NCBI GenBank assembly: GCA_003458705.1
Contig: QRVH01000018.1
Coordinates: 1-56,031, forward strand
DNA from: Eubacterium sp. AF22-9
Lineage (GTDB): Bacteria; Bacillota; Clostridia; Lachnospirales; Lachnospiraceae
Direction of reading: 5' to 3'
DNA length: 56,031 nucleotides
Every line of letters starts with the position of its first letter. The first letter of the stretch is position 1. Below, piece after piece: positions 29,018-38,326 of the stretch. A model generated the notes under the pieces. It saw only the letters and a program-made list of their open reading frames with translations. It was not told the origin of the DNA and did no database searches. The translations under genes and the position numbers were made by a program.

Positions 29018-29046
29018 ATATTACCATTTCAGGCATCTGCTGTCAA
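29018..29046 (-). promoter_or_regulatory. Sigma-A promoter for csp
   Basis: TTGACA (29046-29041) and TAATAT (29023-29018) with a 17-base spacer on the minus strand. Confidence 0.8.
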
Positions 29047-29076
29047 TGAAAGATAGCACATTTACTGCTGTTGCAA

Positions 29077-31074
29077 CTATTTCTTTTCCTGTTGTTTAAC
29101 AGTAAAAGTCGTTCTGCTAAGTTCTACTTTATCGTCACCTTTCTGCGCGACAACAACCACATCATCCATCTTAACTTTCGTCCCTTTAACCCTCAAAAGA
29201 CGGTCGCTTATCTTCTCCGTAGCATATTCTTTTCCGTTAATCATGACGCAGCTGTAGTCATTAAAATTATTTCCTTCCACAAAAACATCATTGTTATAAT
29301 TATAGACATCTGTTATTTCAATATCATCAATTCCCATTTTAAGGTCTGTTGCTTCATATGGTGTCTCTCCGCCATAAATTTCCTTCTTACCATACAGAAT
29401 ATCATATTCAAGAATCTTGAGATTCTTTAAATACTCATCCTCCGGAAGATCCTGCTTAGACTGATGATATTTCATAATATATCCTTCTGATATTCCCAGA
29501 CGATTCATAACATATGCAGATAACTGATAAGCCTGAAGCTCCTTATCCTGCTTATCCATCTGGAAATTGCTCCAGATAACATACTGTGTCTGGAATTTAT
29601 CACCGTTAGAAAGCATGTCATCAGTAAAATCAAATGTTGGAAGATGGTCTCCGTACAATACAAGAACCGTCTCCTCATCTCTTTCTGACAGCTTTTCTAT
29701 AAGTTCTCCTATGAAATTATCCATCTCATGAATCTGGTTAACATAATATTCAAATGCACTCTGCTGTTCTGCAACAGGGAAATTAGTCACATTAATCTCT
29801 GGTGTATATCCTTCTACTGGTGTTGATGGATAGTCCCCATGTCCCTGGACAGATATTGTAAATACATAATCTGTTCCGGATGTTGAATTAAGTGCTTTAT
29901 CAATTTCATCTGTCAGCACATAATCCTTTGCCCATCCCATAGGCGTCTTTTCAAATCCATCCATGTATTCTATAGATGTAAATGTATCATATCCTAAATG
30001 TGAAAACACAAGATTTCTATCATAGAATGTTCCATCATTATTATGAATAGCATGTGTTGAATATCCCAGCTTCTTAAGGTCATACGCCATTGACTCACAT
30101 ACCTTTGATTTCATAATTGTCCTGTAAGGATATTCCCCCGGACCGAAATCATCAATATTAATACCAGTCTGTACTTCAAACTCAGTATTACATGTTCCAG
30201 CTCCAAAACATGGGACTGACAGATATCCTGATGAATATTCAGATATCAGCTTCTGATAATTAGGCAGTGGATTTTCTGATAAACTTATTCCTTTTACATG
30301 TGTCGGATCAAAGAATGACTCAAGCTGCACAAAGATTATATTAGGTGTCTTATCATTAGCCTCCGGTTCAAGATCATCCAGATCTTTCTTTAAAGACTCC
30401 ATATACTCTTCTGAATATTCTCCAGATTTTTTAATTCCTCTATCCAATACACTGCTTACAAAGCAATGACTGAAGCCATACTTCTTATATGCCTGTGCAA
30501 GATTTCCGTAATGGCTTTCTACTGTACCTGTAAAAAGAAGAGTCATACCCATTCCATATACAGCAAGAAATACCAGCACAAGCTGGACCCCGGCATATGC
30601 ATAAAACTTAGTCTTTTTTATAGTTACTTCTATTTTAGGAGCTTTCCTCCACAAAAATACAAGTCCTGTTATTACAGCAATAACCAACAATGCTATCAGA
30701 ATTATCTGTACTATGCTTACATACAATCCCGCAACTTTAATTGCATCTTTAATGAGATAAAAATCCATTGCTGTAAACGGCGTTTTTCTTGAGGATAATA
30801 TTATAAAATTAGTCAATGACAGCCCTATCCATACAATCGAAATTACACAATATGCAAATATCCTTCGTGTAAAAAACAATGCGATTGTCATAGTTGTCAT
30901 TATAATTAATGTATTATATATAAATATTACCGGATGCATAAACGGGAATGCAAGCCCCATTATTCCTCTTCTGTTAAAACATTCAACCACCAACTCCAGT
31001 ATAACCGAGTATACTGCTGTATGAACCAGATCATAGGTCCATATCTTTTGTAAAAAGGTTTTAACTTTACCCAT
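29077..31074 (-). CDS. LTA synthase family sulfatase
   Basis: 665 residues. Five hydrophobic segments occupy about the first 200 residues. An extracellular alkaline-phosphatase/sulfatase domain follows, with IIFVQLESFFDP, the predicted nucleophile Thr in GAGTCNTEFE, and YGDHLPTF as metal ligands. The family polymerises glycerol-phosphate from phosphatidylglycerol or moves similar groups onto surface polymers. The last about 85 residues look like an IPT/TIG-type beta domain (MGIDDIEITDVY, VMINGKEY), unusual for LtaS. It lies just downstream of the DUF2225 gene. Confidence 0.88.
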   Translation of the reverse strand: MGKVKTFLQKIWTYDLVHTAVYSVILELVVECFNRRGIMGLAFPFMHPVIFIYNTLIIMTTMTIALFFTRRIFAYCVISIVWIGLSLTNFIILSSRKTPFTAMDFYLIKDAIKVAGLYVSIVQIILIALLVIAVITGLVFLWRKAPKIEVTIKKTKFYAYAGVQLVLVFLAVYGMGMTLLFTGTVESHYGNLAQAYKKYGFSHCFVSSVLDRGIKKSGEYSEEYMESLKKDLDDLEPEANDKTPNIIFVQLESFFDPTHVKGISLSENPLPNYQKLISEYSSGYLSVPCFGAGTCNTEFEVQTGINIDDFGPGEYPYRTIMKSKVCESMAYDLKKLGYSTHAIHNNDGTFYDRNLVFSHLGYDTFTSIEYMDGFEKTPMGWAKDYVLTDEIDKALNSTSGTDYVFTISVQGHGDYPSTPVEGYTPEINVTNFPVAEQQSAFEYYVNQIHEMDNFIGELIEKLSERDEETVLVLYGDHLPTFDFTDDMLSNGDKFQTQYVIWSNFQMDKQDKELQAYQLSAYVMNRLGISEGYIMKYHQSKQDLPEDEYLKNLKILEYDILYGKKEIYGGETPYEATDLKMGIDDIEITDVYNYNNDVFVEGNNFNDYSCVMINGKEYATEKISDRLLRVKGTKVKMDDVVVVAQKGDDKVELSRTTFTVKQQEKK

Positions 31075-31097
31075 AATGATTGTACGCCCCTTTTGTG

Positions 31098-31829
31098 CTA
31101 ATTGTTTTTAATAGCCTCCAATACATCTCTTGTTTTGTTTTTTAATTTGGCACTTGCTGTTCTTGATAACAATATAGAAGAACCATACTGTTTTGCCTCA
31201 GCCATATTGCCACATTCAACCGCCAGACTTGTGAGCAGATAATATATAGTCATTTCATCCATTCCCGCTATAGGCGGATACTCTGTCTCCAGCGCCTGCT
31301 TAAAACCCTTATAAGCATCTTCCAAATATTCATGCTCATACTTATAGTATTTGTCAATATCGGCCTGAGAACCCCCATTAGCCTTCGCCTCTTCAATTTC
31401 TCCCCTGTAAAGCCAGGCAAGCTTAAGACAAAGATATGCACTTTCACTTATCTTACCGCCCGTTACCATTTCTGTAAGCATTGCCATCTTGCAGCGCCTT
31501 ACAGCTCTTTCATACGAATAGGTTTCAGTTTCATTCTCCTTTGCCTTAAATCTCGGCTCGACATTTTCACGGATTGCCTTTCTCTGCTTAGGTGTAAGAT
31601 GACCATAATTACGCTGCGCAGCAGCATACCCACAATGAGGACAGAGTATTATGTCATATTTGCATGTATCTATGCCATCATATAAAGGCTTAAGCACCGC
31701 GTCTGTCCCGACAAATCTTGCTTTTCCGGTTCTTACCTGCTTTGTTTTAAATTCTTTCCCACAAACATCACATTTGATTGTTTTATCGAAAATATAATCT
31801 GCTTCCTTCTTTTGTCCAATACCTTCCAT
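31098..31829 (-). CDS. DUF2225 family zinc-ribbon and helical-repeat protein
   Basis: 243 residues. A CxxC...CPHCG zinc ribbon (IKCDVCGKEF and ILCPHCGYAA) is followed by a helical, TPR-like region with repeated A/Y positions. This is the DUF2225 plan, common in Firmicutes and of unknown function. The ATG at 31829 after GAGG is preferred over a GTG that overlaps the glnS stop. It sits between glnS and the LTA-synthase-like gene. Confidence 0.8.
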   Translation of the reverse strand: MEGIGQKKEADYIFDKTIKCDVCGKEFKTKQVRTGKARFVGTDAVLKPLYDGIDTCKYDIILCPHCGYAAAQRNYGHLTPKQRKAIRENVEPRFKAKENETETYSYERAVRRCKMAMLTEMVTGGKISESAYLCLKLAWLYRGEIEEAKANGGSQADIDKYYKYEHEYLEDAYKGFKQALETEYPPIAGMDEMTIYYLLTSLAVECGNMAEAKQYGSSILLSRTASAKLKNKTRDVLEAIKNN

Positions 31830-31843
31830 CAGGATAAACCTCA

Positions 31844-33520
31844 CTATTTCTGTAATTTGAATGAACTCTTAAGTGAAACTATCCTGTTAAATATAGGCTT
31901 ACCCGGTTTTGAATCTTTATTATCAACGCAGAAATAGCCATTTCTTACAAACTGGAACTTATCTTCACTTACAGCTCTCATAAGCTCTGGTTCAAGATAA
32001 CACTCTGTAAGAACAGTCTTAGAGTTAGGGTTAATATTCATAGAACCATCTTCTTCGTTATAAACACCCTTTTCTTCATCTACGATATTCTCGTATAATC
32101 TGACTTCCGCCTTGCACCCTTCTGTAGCAGAAACCCAGTGTATAGTTCCCTTAACCTTGCGGCCTGTAAAGTTACCGCCCTTAGTTTCAGGATCATAAGT
32201 ACAATGTACTTCAATAACCTTTCCGTTCTCGTCCTTGACAAAATCTGTGCATGTAACAAAATATGCATTCATAAGACGCACTTCGTTGCCAGGGAAAAGT
32301 CTGAAATATTTCTTAGGAGGCTCTTCCATAAAGTCCTCTCTCTCAATATAAAGTTCCTTAGTAAATGGAACTTTTCTTGTTCCCATTTCTGGGTTCTCCT
32401 GATTATTAGCCACTTCCATGTATTCAACCTGACCCTCAGGATAATTATCAATAACAAGCTTAACAGGATCAAGAACAGCCATCATTCTCTTAACCTTAAG
32501 CTTCAAGTCTTCTCTTATACAATATTCAAGCATTGGATATTCAACTGAGCCCTGTGCCTTAGTAACACCAACAAGTTCAACAAACATCTTAATAGCTTCA
32601 GGAGTAAATCCTCTTCTTCTTAGCGCAGCAATAGATACAAGTCTTGGATCATCCCATCCGTCAACAACTCCATCTTCTACAAGCTTCTTGATATATCTCT
32701 TACCTGTTACAACATTAGTAAGGTATAACTTGGCAAATTCAATCTGTTTAGGATTCTCCTCTGGAGATGTCTTATATCCTGTCTCAATTACAACCCAGTC
32801 ATAGAGAGGTCTGTGATCCTCGAACTCAAGTGTACAGATAGAATGTGTTATTCCCTCCACTGCATCCTCAATAGGATGTGCAAAATCATACATAGGATAT
32901 ATGCACCACTGATCTCCTGTTCTGTGATGTGTCATATGTGCAACTCTGTAAATAACAGGATCTCTCATGTTAATATTAGGAGATGCCATATCAATCTTTG
33001 CTCTTAAAACCTTAGTTCCGTCTGCATATTTTCCTTCCTTCATCTCTTCAAAAAGCTGAAGGTTCTCTTCTACAGAACGGTTTCTGTATGGACTTTCCTT
33101 TCCAGGTTCAGTAAGAGTTCCTCTGTACTGTCTTATCTCCTCAGCAGACAAATCATCTACATAAGCCTTTCCCTTCTTGATAAGCTTTATGGCTGCTTCA
33201 TACATCTGTGGAAAATAATCAGATGCAAAAAGCACATCTCCATTCCACTTGGCACCGAGCCACTCAACATCTGCCTTAATTGAATCTACGAATTCAACCT
33301 TTTCCTTGGTAGGATTAGTATCATCAAATCTCATATTGAACTGTCCACCATATTCCTTTGCCAGTCCATAGTTTAATAATATAGACTTAGCATGTCCAAT
33401 ATGAAGATATCCGTTAGGTTCTGGTGGAAATCTTGTAATGACCTTCTTACAATGGCCACTCTCAATATCCTTATCTATAATCTGCTCAATAAAGTTCTTA
33501 GAAAGAGCTTCGTTTTCCAT
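31844..33520 (-). CDS. glnS: Glutaminyl-tRNA synthetase
   Basis: 558 residues, class I synthetase charging tRNA-Gln directly. [15 protein letters not shown] is the HIGH motif; [17 protein letters not shown] and the C-terminal beta-barrel anticodon domain are present. The usual VMSKRK signature is degenerate, reading VVTGKRY. ACAGGAGG lies before the ATG. A promoter is at 33560-33588. Confidence 0.95.
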   Translation of the reverse strand: MENEALSKNFIEQIIDKDIESGHCKKVITRFPPEPNGYLHIGHAKSILLNYGLAKEYGGQFNMRFDDTNPTKEKVEFVDSIKADVEWLGAKWNGDVLFASDYFPQMYEAAIKLIKKGKAYVDDLSAEEIRQYRGTLTEPGKESPYRNRSVEENLQLFEEMKEGKYADGTKVLRAKIDMASPNINMRDPVIYRVAHMTHHRTGDQWCIYPMYDFAHPIEDAVEGITHSICTLEFEDHRPLYDWVVIETGYKTSPEENPKQIEFAKLYLTNVVTGKRYIKKLVEDGVVDGWDDPRLVSIAALRRRGFTPEAIKMFVELVGVTKAQGSVEYPMLEYCIREDLKLKVKRMMAVLDPVKLVIDNYPEGQVEYMEVANNQENPEMGTRKVPFTKELYIEREDFMEEPPKKYFRLFPGNEVRLMNAYFVTCTDFVKDENGKVIEVHCTYDPETKGGNFTGRKVKGTIHWVSATEGCKAEVRLYENIVDEEKGVYNEEDGSMNINPNSKTVLTECYLEPELMRAVSEDKFQFVRNGYFCVDNKDSKPGKPIFNRIVSLKSSFKLQK

Positions 33521-33559
33521 GATTTATCCTCCTGTTTTCGTATTTAAAAGGTAAAGATT

Positions 33560-33588
33560 ATTGTACCCCAAATTCTTATATAGTTCAA
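33560..33588 (-). promoter_or_regulatory. Predicted promoter for glnS
   Basis: TTGAAC (33588-33583) and TACAAT (33565-33560) with a 17-base spacer on the minus strand, about 40 bases before the glnS start. Confidence 0.6.
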
Positions 33589-33596
33589 CCTGTTGT

Positions 33597-34109
33597 TTAA
33601 TTATACTGATCCTTATTCATTATAATGTCATACAGCATTTCTACAGTTTCTCTTATCTGTTTGCCCTGCTCATTAAGCGTTATATCCGCATATTTCTTAT
33701 ATAAGGCAACCCTGTCTGCGTATATTTCTTCCACTGTTGTCTTTCCATTAGACACAACGCCTCGCTCTTTAAGGCTTCCAAGTCTTTCCTCGAGCGATTC
33801 CGGTGGAAGTTCAAGATAAACCACAGTACCAATATCCTTAAAATGTTCCATTGCCTCTTTTCCATATACAGCACTCCCACCAGTTGCAATAACCGTGTGG
33901 TGCGGACTGATTGAACAATTCACTTCATTTTCAATCTGTATAAATCCTGCATCTCCATGCTTTTCAATTATTCTTTCAAGAGTCATTCCCTCTCTTTGCT
34001 GAATAACAAGATCCGAATCAATGAATCCAAATCCTATCTTCTTGGCAAGTACTACTCCAAGCGAACTTTTTCCGCTTCCCGGCATTCCTATAAGTATAAT
34101 ATTATTCAT
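33597..34109 (-). CDS. Shikimate-kinase-like P-loop kinase
   Basis: 170 residues. The P-loop GMPGSGKSS, DSD after strand 2 and an ATGGS motif give a shikimate-kinase fold. Compared with AroK, the shikimate-binding Arg of GFRxxE is Ile (I57 in GFIQIE), the third Gly of TGGG is Ser, and the lid RPLL is RGVV. The substrate may therefore not be shikimate. The ATG at 34109 is preceded by GGAGG; a start four codons upstream overlaps that site. Not in an aromatic operon: hslO upstream, glnS downstream. Confidence 0.75.
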   Translation of the reverse strand: MNNIILIGMPGSGKSSLGVVLAKKIGFGFIDSDLVIQQREGMTLERIIEKHGDAGFIQIENEVNCSISPHHTVIATGGSAVYGKEAMEHFKDIGTVVYLELPPESLEERLGSLKERGVVSNGKTTVEEIYADRVALYKKYADITLNEQGKQIRETVEMLYDIIMNKDQYN

Positions 34110-34132
34110 GTGTACCTCCATATGCCTGAGAT

Positions 34133-35011
34133 TTATCTTGTACAGCAGTCGTACATTTCCTTAAGCTCATCAACTGTAAATGTATAATGTGAATTACAGA
34201 AGTGACAGTTAACCTCAATTGGCTCACCATCATCAATCATCTTCTGGATTTCTTCTTTTCCTACACTGATAACAGCCTTGCTTACTCTGTCCTTAGAACA
34301 GTTACAGTAAAACTTTGTTGGTATAGTATCAAGAATCTCAAGCTCCATATCCCCAAGAATATGTTCCAGAATCTGTTCAGGAGTCATTCCTTCCTCCAGC
34401 ATGGCTGTAACAGACTTAATCTCCTTAATTCTTGCCTCAAGCTTATCTATAAATTCATCCGTTGCTCCCGGCATAAGCTGGATAATAAATCCTCCAGCCT
34501 GCTCAACAGTATTATCCTTATTCATAAGAACGCCAAGTCCTACAGAAGATGGAACCTGCTCACTGTTAGCAAAATAATAAGTAAGGTCATCTGCAATCTC
34601 ACTTGTAATAAGAATAGTATCACCGACATATGGCTCTTTAAGTCCAATATCCTTAATTACGCTTAATACACCAATTCCTACCGCATCTGCAATATCAAGC
34701 TTTCCATCCTTAAGCGGAAGCATAACCTGTGGATTGCCAACAAATCCCTTAACCTCCCCCTTAGGATTAGCTGTAACAGTCATACTCCCGATCGGACCAT
34801 TGCCCTTAATCTGTACAGTAAGAATATCCGCATCATTTTTCATCATTGTGCCCATCATCGCACCACCTGTAAGAAGTCTTCCAAGTGCAACAGTTGCAAT
34901 AGGACTCATGTTATGTCTTTCTTTTGCTTCTTCAACAAGCCCTTTAGTTGTAGCAGCAAATGCTCTTACCTGTCCACCTGCCGCTGTGGCTCTAACAATA
35001 TAATCACCCAT
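34133..35011 (-). CDS. hslO: Redox-regulated chaperone Hsp33
   Basis: 292 residues. Hsp33 is a cytosolic holdase activated by oxidation. The N-terminal DYIVRATAAGGQVRAFAATT and the C-terminal redox switch, CNCSKDR then CHFC, hold the four zinc-binding cysteines. ATG at 35011 follows AAGGAG; a longer frame overlaps the methyltransferase end. It is the middle gene of the run methyltransferase-hslO-kinase. Confidence 0.96.
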   Translation of the reverse strand: MGDYIVRATAAGGQVRAFAATTKGLVEEAKERHNMSPIATVALGRLLTGGAMMGTMMKNDADILTVQIKGNGPIGSMTVTANPKGEVKGFVGNPQVMLPLKDGKLDIADAVGIGVLSVIKDIGLKEPYVGDTILITSEIADDLTYYFANSEQVPSSVGLGVLMNKDNTVEQAGGFIIQLMPGATDEFIDKLEARIKEIKSVTAMLEEGMTPEQILEHILGDMELEILDTIPTKFYCNCSKDRVSKAVISVGKEEIQKMIDDGEPIEVNCHFCNSHYTFTVDELKEMYDCCTR

Positions 35012-35024
35012 AATTATCTCCTTA

Positions 35025-35771
35025 TTATTTCTCAATCACAAAATATAATCTTTCCGACTTATCGTCAGGCATATCCTTAGTAAATGCATTATACACATTT
35101 TTCACGGTAAGTCCAGCCTTATTAGCTGCACCTGTAACCTCATCTATAGTAAAGCCATGCTGATAGTGCTGTTCTTCAAATCTGTCAAATGTACCATCCT
35201 CATTCTTAACAAACACAGCAAGCTCATATTCATTATTGCGTTCTTCCTCATCATAATAGTTGTCCCATATAAATGCAGAATCTTCCCTGTTCTCAGCATA
35301 TGTATTCTCAGCAAGTATATCCCTGAAGAAATGTATTGTCTTTAAATCAAATATAAATACACCGCCTTTTTTAAGGTTCTCACTAACACATGCAAATACA
35401 CTTTCAAGGTCAGGAACAGATGTAATATAATTCATGGAATCCCCTATACTTATCATACCGTCTACTTCATAAGGCACTTCAAAATCCCTCATATCCTGAC
35501 ATGTATATATAACCTGCGAACCCTCTTCAAATGTTTTCTCGGAAGCAATAGACAGCATATCTTCAGACATATCAAGTCCAACACAGTCATAGCCTTCCTT
35601 AGCAAGCATTCTTGTAACAGTTCCTGTTCCACAGCCCAATTCAAGCACTGATGAATCACCTGACACGCCATTTTCCTTAAGGAGAGCAATCATATACTGT
35701 CCCCATTCCTCATATGGAATATTATCCATATACTCATCATAAACATATGCAAAGCCTGTATATGCATCCAT
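35025..35771 (-). CDS. Class I SAM-dependent methyltransferase
   Basis: 248 residues. Motif I VLELGCGTGTVTRML binds S-adenosylmethionine, with the acidic LDMS after strand 2 and a later ISIGDSMNY. The N-terminal FAYVYDEYMDNIPYEEW is typical of a methyltransferase group in Clostridia of unknown substrate. AGAGG precedes the ATG. It lies 14 bases upstream of hslO. Confidence 0.85.
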   Translation of the reverse strand: MDAYTGFAYVYDEYMDNIPYEEWGQYMIALLKENGVSGDSSVLELGCGTGTVTRMLAKEGYDCVGLDMSEDMLSIASEKTFEEGSQVIYTCQDMRDFEVPYEVDGMISIGDSMNYITSVPDLESVFACVSENLKKGGVFIFDLKTIHFFRDILAENTYAENREDSAFIWDNYYDEEERNNEYELAVFVKNEDGTFDRFEEQHYQHGFTIDEVTGAANKAGLTVKNVYNAFTKDMPDDKSERLYFVIEK

Positions 35772-35811
35772 TATTATTACCTCTTATCATTCCTATACTT
35801 AACATTAAAAT

Positions 35812-35834
35812 GACCTGCCATTATCTGGCAGGTC
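35812..35834 (-). terminator. Hairpin terminator of the SEC-C gene
   Basis: GACCTGCCA and TGGCAGGTC form a nine-base stem with a five-base loop on the minus strand, followed by ATTTTAATG. It lies 14 bases after the SEC-C gene stop. Confidence 0.75.
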
Positions 35835-35848
35835 TTAGTGTTTAAAAG

Positions 35849-36355
35849 CTATGCATTCTTTCCACAGCACTGCTTATATTTCTTTCCGCTTCCGCATGGG
35901 CATGGATCATTTCTTCCGATTTTCTTGCCCTTAACAACAGTTCCAGAAAGTTTCTGCTTCTTGTAAAGGTCTTTTCTTGTCTGCTCATCAAGAAGGTTAT
36001 CCCACTGTGGCAATTCATAAAGCCAGTCAGCCTTGCAGCCTACCATGTTATAATAAAGTTTTTCCTTGTCATAATCAAGACTAACTTCTGTATTCTCATC
36101 CATAGTTTCAATTGGATTAGGAGTCTTTAAGCTGTCATTGATACCATCAAGGAATCCTGTCATAAGAAGCACCTCAACGCCAAACTTCTCTGCTAATTCC
36201 TTAACAGTTCCTTTAACTACTGTATCAGGATTGGCAAGAATCTGTTCGTAAATTGCCTTCTCCTGATTAAAATATGAACCCCAGAATTCTGAAGCGTTCT
36301 TCTGATCCATCTCTGTCTCGTATGCGAGTTTTCTCCATGTTTCTAATAATGCCAT
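35849..36355 (-). CDS. SEC-C motif protein
   Basis: 168 residues. The C-terminus is a complete SEC-C zinc-binding motif, [19 protein letters not shown], as found at the end of SecA. The helical N-terminal about 145 residues resemble a Clostridia-specific family without assigned function. Such proteins may contact ribosomes or SecB-type partners; that is an inference. It lies between the FliD-like gene and a hairpin terminator. Confidence 0.8.
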   Translation of the reverse strand: MALLETWRKLAYETEMDQKNASEFWGSYFNQEKAIYEQILANPDTVVKGTVKELAEKFGVEVLLMTGFLDGINDSLKTPNPIETMDENTEVSLDYDKEKLYYNMVGCKADWLYELPQWDNLLDEQTRKDLYKKQKLSGTVVKGKKIGRNDPCPCGSGKKYKQCCGKNA

Positions 36356-36387
36356 GTCTGATTGTTACCTTTCAAAATATTTATTAA

Positions 36388-37152
36388 TTATGTGTACTGG
36401 TTATATGTATAGCCAGATGAGTATGAATACAGTCCATTAGATGTATAAGAATTCTTAGTAGATAATTCTGATAACTGTGATACTGCATTACCATATATAG
36501 TTGAAGCCTTAGCAGATATTGTCTGTCCAAATGAGCCGGAATCCTTGAATACCGACTTAACCACAGCCATATCTGAAGTCTTTAACTTATCCTCGTCTAC
36601 CGTCAGCTTATTATCTGAGCTGACAGATATACCAATCTTCTTAAGAAGATCAGCATTAGCCCTTGTATAATTCACCATATTAGATGCACTGTTAAGCACA
36701 TATCTGCTTGAAGAATCTACTGTAGATGATACTAGAGAATTATAATCCTTAACAAATGAAGATACTGCCTTTGCAATCTTATCTGTATCATATTCTTTAG
36801 TTGTATTGCCATCTTTATCTGTCTTATCAACTTTAGACCACAGAGAGTACTTCTTAAGTTCTGATGCCGAATCCACAAGTGATGCTGCGTTGTCTCTGTT
36901 CACCGTCGCATTATTCTTCTGTATATCAATGTTCTGTACCTTACCGGTATTCTTATTGGCAGCCGCACCATCTGTTGATTCAGAAGCCTGATTGCTGTAA
37001 TACTTCCTCATCAGTTTGCTATAAGAGCCATTCTTTATTGAATTATAAGTTGTAAAATCAATGCCATATGACAATGATGTTCCGCTAGACGAATTATTAA
37101 GTCCTGCGAACAATGCTGATATTGTACTGGCATTATAAGCATTAATTGACAT
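36388..37152 (-). CDS. FliD C-terminal-like protein without the N-terminal domains
   Basis: 254 residues. The middle and C-terminal parts resemble the end of the flagellar cap protein FliD: AKAVSSFVKDYNSLV, then LLKKIGISVSSDNKLTVDEDKLK and VVKSVF. The N-terminus is Asn/Ser-rich and has no signal peptide or D0/D1 coiled coil, so this is not a complete FliD. It could be a surface or flagellar accessory protein. ATG at 37152 follows GGAGG. No other flagellar structural gene lies nearby. Confidence 0.55.
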   Translation of the reverse strand: MSINAYNASTISALFAGLNNSSSGTSLSYGIDFTTYNSIKNGSYSKLMRKYYSNQASESTDGAAANKNTGKVQNIDIQKNNATVNRDNAASLVDSASELKKYSLWSKVDKTDKDGNTTKEYDTDKIAKAVSSFVKDYNSLVSSTVDSSSRYVLNSASNMVNYTRANADLLKKIGISVSSDNKLTVDEDKLKTSDMAVVKSVFKDSGSFGQTISAKASTIYGNAVSQLSELSTKNSYTSNGLYSYSSGYTYNQYT

Positions 37153-37217
37153 ATGCATACCTCCTTGTCTATTGATTCTGTTCCCTAATAGTTACATCGG
37201 CCTCCATGCCTCATTTA

Positions 37218-37245
37218 ATTATAACATTTTTTATCTGTTACGCAA
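37218..37245 (-). promoter_or_regulatory. Predicted promoter for the FliD-like gene
   Basis: TTGCGT (37245-37240) and TATAAT (37223-37218) with a 16-base spacer on the minus strand. Confidence 0.45.
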
Positions 37246-37261
37246 CATTTTTATAAATAAC

Positions 37262-37290
37262 TTGAGTGGCATGCCAATGTAATGTATATT
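37262..37290 (+). promoter_or_regulatory. Predicted promoter for the small membrane protein
   Basis: TTGAGT (37262-37267) and TATATT (37285-37290) with a 17-base spacer, 30 bases before the gene. Confidence 0.55.
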
Positions 37291-37320
37291 ATTATGTATC
37301 TGACATTGGAGGTCTTATTC

Positions 37321-37527
37321 ATGAAACGATTAAAACGATTTGCTGCATTAACTGCAGTCATACTCTGGGGCATAATGATAATCGCCACTTTAATACTTGC
37401 ATTCATAGACAATGAGGCATGTCATAAAGTATTTACAGGTCTGCTCTTCACAGACATTGTATTTCCTGTTGTAATATATGCAATGACACTTGTATACAAG
37501 ATTCTTTCAGGAAGGAATAAGCAGTAA
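37321..37527 (+). CDS. Small two-pass membrane protein
   Basis: 68 residues. Two hydrophobic segments (about 8-27 and 41-60) are joined by a short polar loop with one Cys; both ends are basic. ATG at 37321 follows TTGGAGG. It has its own promoter and converges on deoC. I do not recognise a family. Confidence 0.7.
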   Translation: MKRLKRFAALTAVILWGIMIIATLILAFIDNEACHKVFTGLLFTDIVFPVVIYAMTLVYKILSGRNKQ

Positions 37528-37529
37528 TT

Positions 37530-38177
37530 TTACTGCCTTCCTTCCATAATCTTAATTGTAGCGCTTGTTCCAAGCCTGTCAGCTCCGGCATCTATCATGG
37601 CAGCTGCTGTGTTGTAATCTCTTATTCCGCCTGCCGCTTTAACCTTACACTTTCCTTCCACATGGGCTTTCATAAGTGCAACATCACTTATTGTTGCACC
37701 TCCTGTAGAGAATCCTGTTGAAGTCTTGACATAATCAGCTCCTGCCTTAACAGACAGTTCGCACGCCTTAATCTTCTCCTCATCAGTCAGAAGACAGTTC
37801 TCGAATATAACCTTTAAAACTTTTCCTGCACATGCATCCCTTACTGCCTTAATATCCTCATACGCAGCATCATATTCACCTGCTTTAAGAAGTCCTACAG
37901 GAATAACCATGTCAATCTCATCCGCACCATCTTTTACTGCTTTCTTAGTCTCATAAGCCTTAACGTCTGTATTCATAGCTCCCAGCGGAAATCCAACAAC
38001 AACACATGTCTTAACATTACTTCCAGAAAGACATTCCTTTGCAAATGCTGTATACATTCCATTAACACATACTGATGCAAAATCATACTTTTTTGCTTCT
38101 TCACATAATGTACGGATATCATCCTTAGTCGCTTCCGGCTTTAAGTTAGTGTGGTCAAAATATTTATTAAACTTCAT
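37530..38177 (-). CDS. deoC: Deoxyribose-phosphate aldolase
   Basis: 215 residues. DeoC cleaves 2-deoxyribose 5-phosphate to glyceraldehyde 3-phosphate and acetaldehyde. The Schiff-base Lys lies in [14 protein letters not shown]; the second active-site Lys is in [10 protein letters not shown] and the Asp in EIDMVI. ATG at 38177 is preceded by AAGGAGG. It lies downstream of purA, separated by a terminator and three hairpins. Confidence 0.96.
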   Translation of the reverse strand: MKFNKYFDHTNLKPEATKDDIRTLCEEAKKYDFASVCVNGMYTAFAKECLSGSNVKTCVVVGFPLGAMNTDVKAYETKKAVKDGADEIDMVIPVGLLKAGEYDAAYEDIKAVRDACAGKVLKVIFENCLLTDEEKIKACELSVKAGADYVKTSTGFSTGGATISDVALMKAHVEGKCKVKAAGGIRDYNTAAAMIDAGADRLGTSATIKIMEGRQ

Positions 38178-38190
38178 ATGTTCCTCCTTG

Positions 38191-38250
38191 TTTTGCGAAG
38201 CAAAATCCATGTGCTTATTGTAAGCACATTCCCCTCAGGTGAGGAGAGGG
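38191..38250 (-). repeat. Cluster of three hairpins upstream of deoC
   Basis: Three short palindromes follow each other: TTTTGC-GAA-GCAAAA (38191-38205), ATGTGCTTA-TTG-TAAGCACAT (38209-38229) and CCTCA-GG-TGAGG within 38231-38250. Together they look like a REP- or MITE-like intergenic element. No second copy is seen in this window. Confidence 0.7.
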
Positions 38251-38270
38251 ATTTACCTCCAATCACCTAT

Positions 38271-38311
38271 AAAAAGACCGTATCTGCAAAACTGTTGTAC
38301 TGCAGATACGG
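38271..38311 (-). terminator. Rho-independent terminator of purA
   Basis: CCGTATCTGCA and TGCAGATACGG form an 11-base stem on the minus strand, followed by TCTTTTT. It lies 16 bases after the purA stop. Confidence 0.88.
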
Positions 38312-38326
38312 TAATGTTAAATGTTA

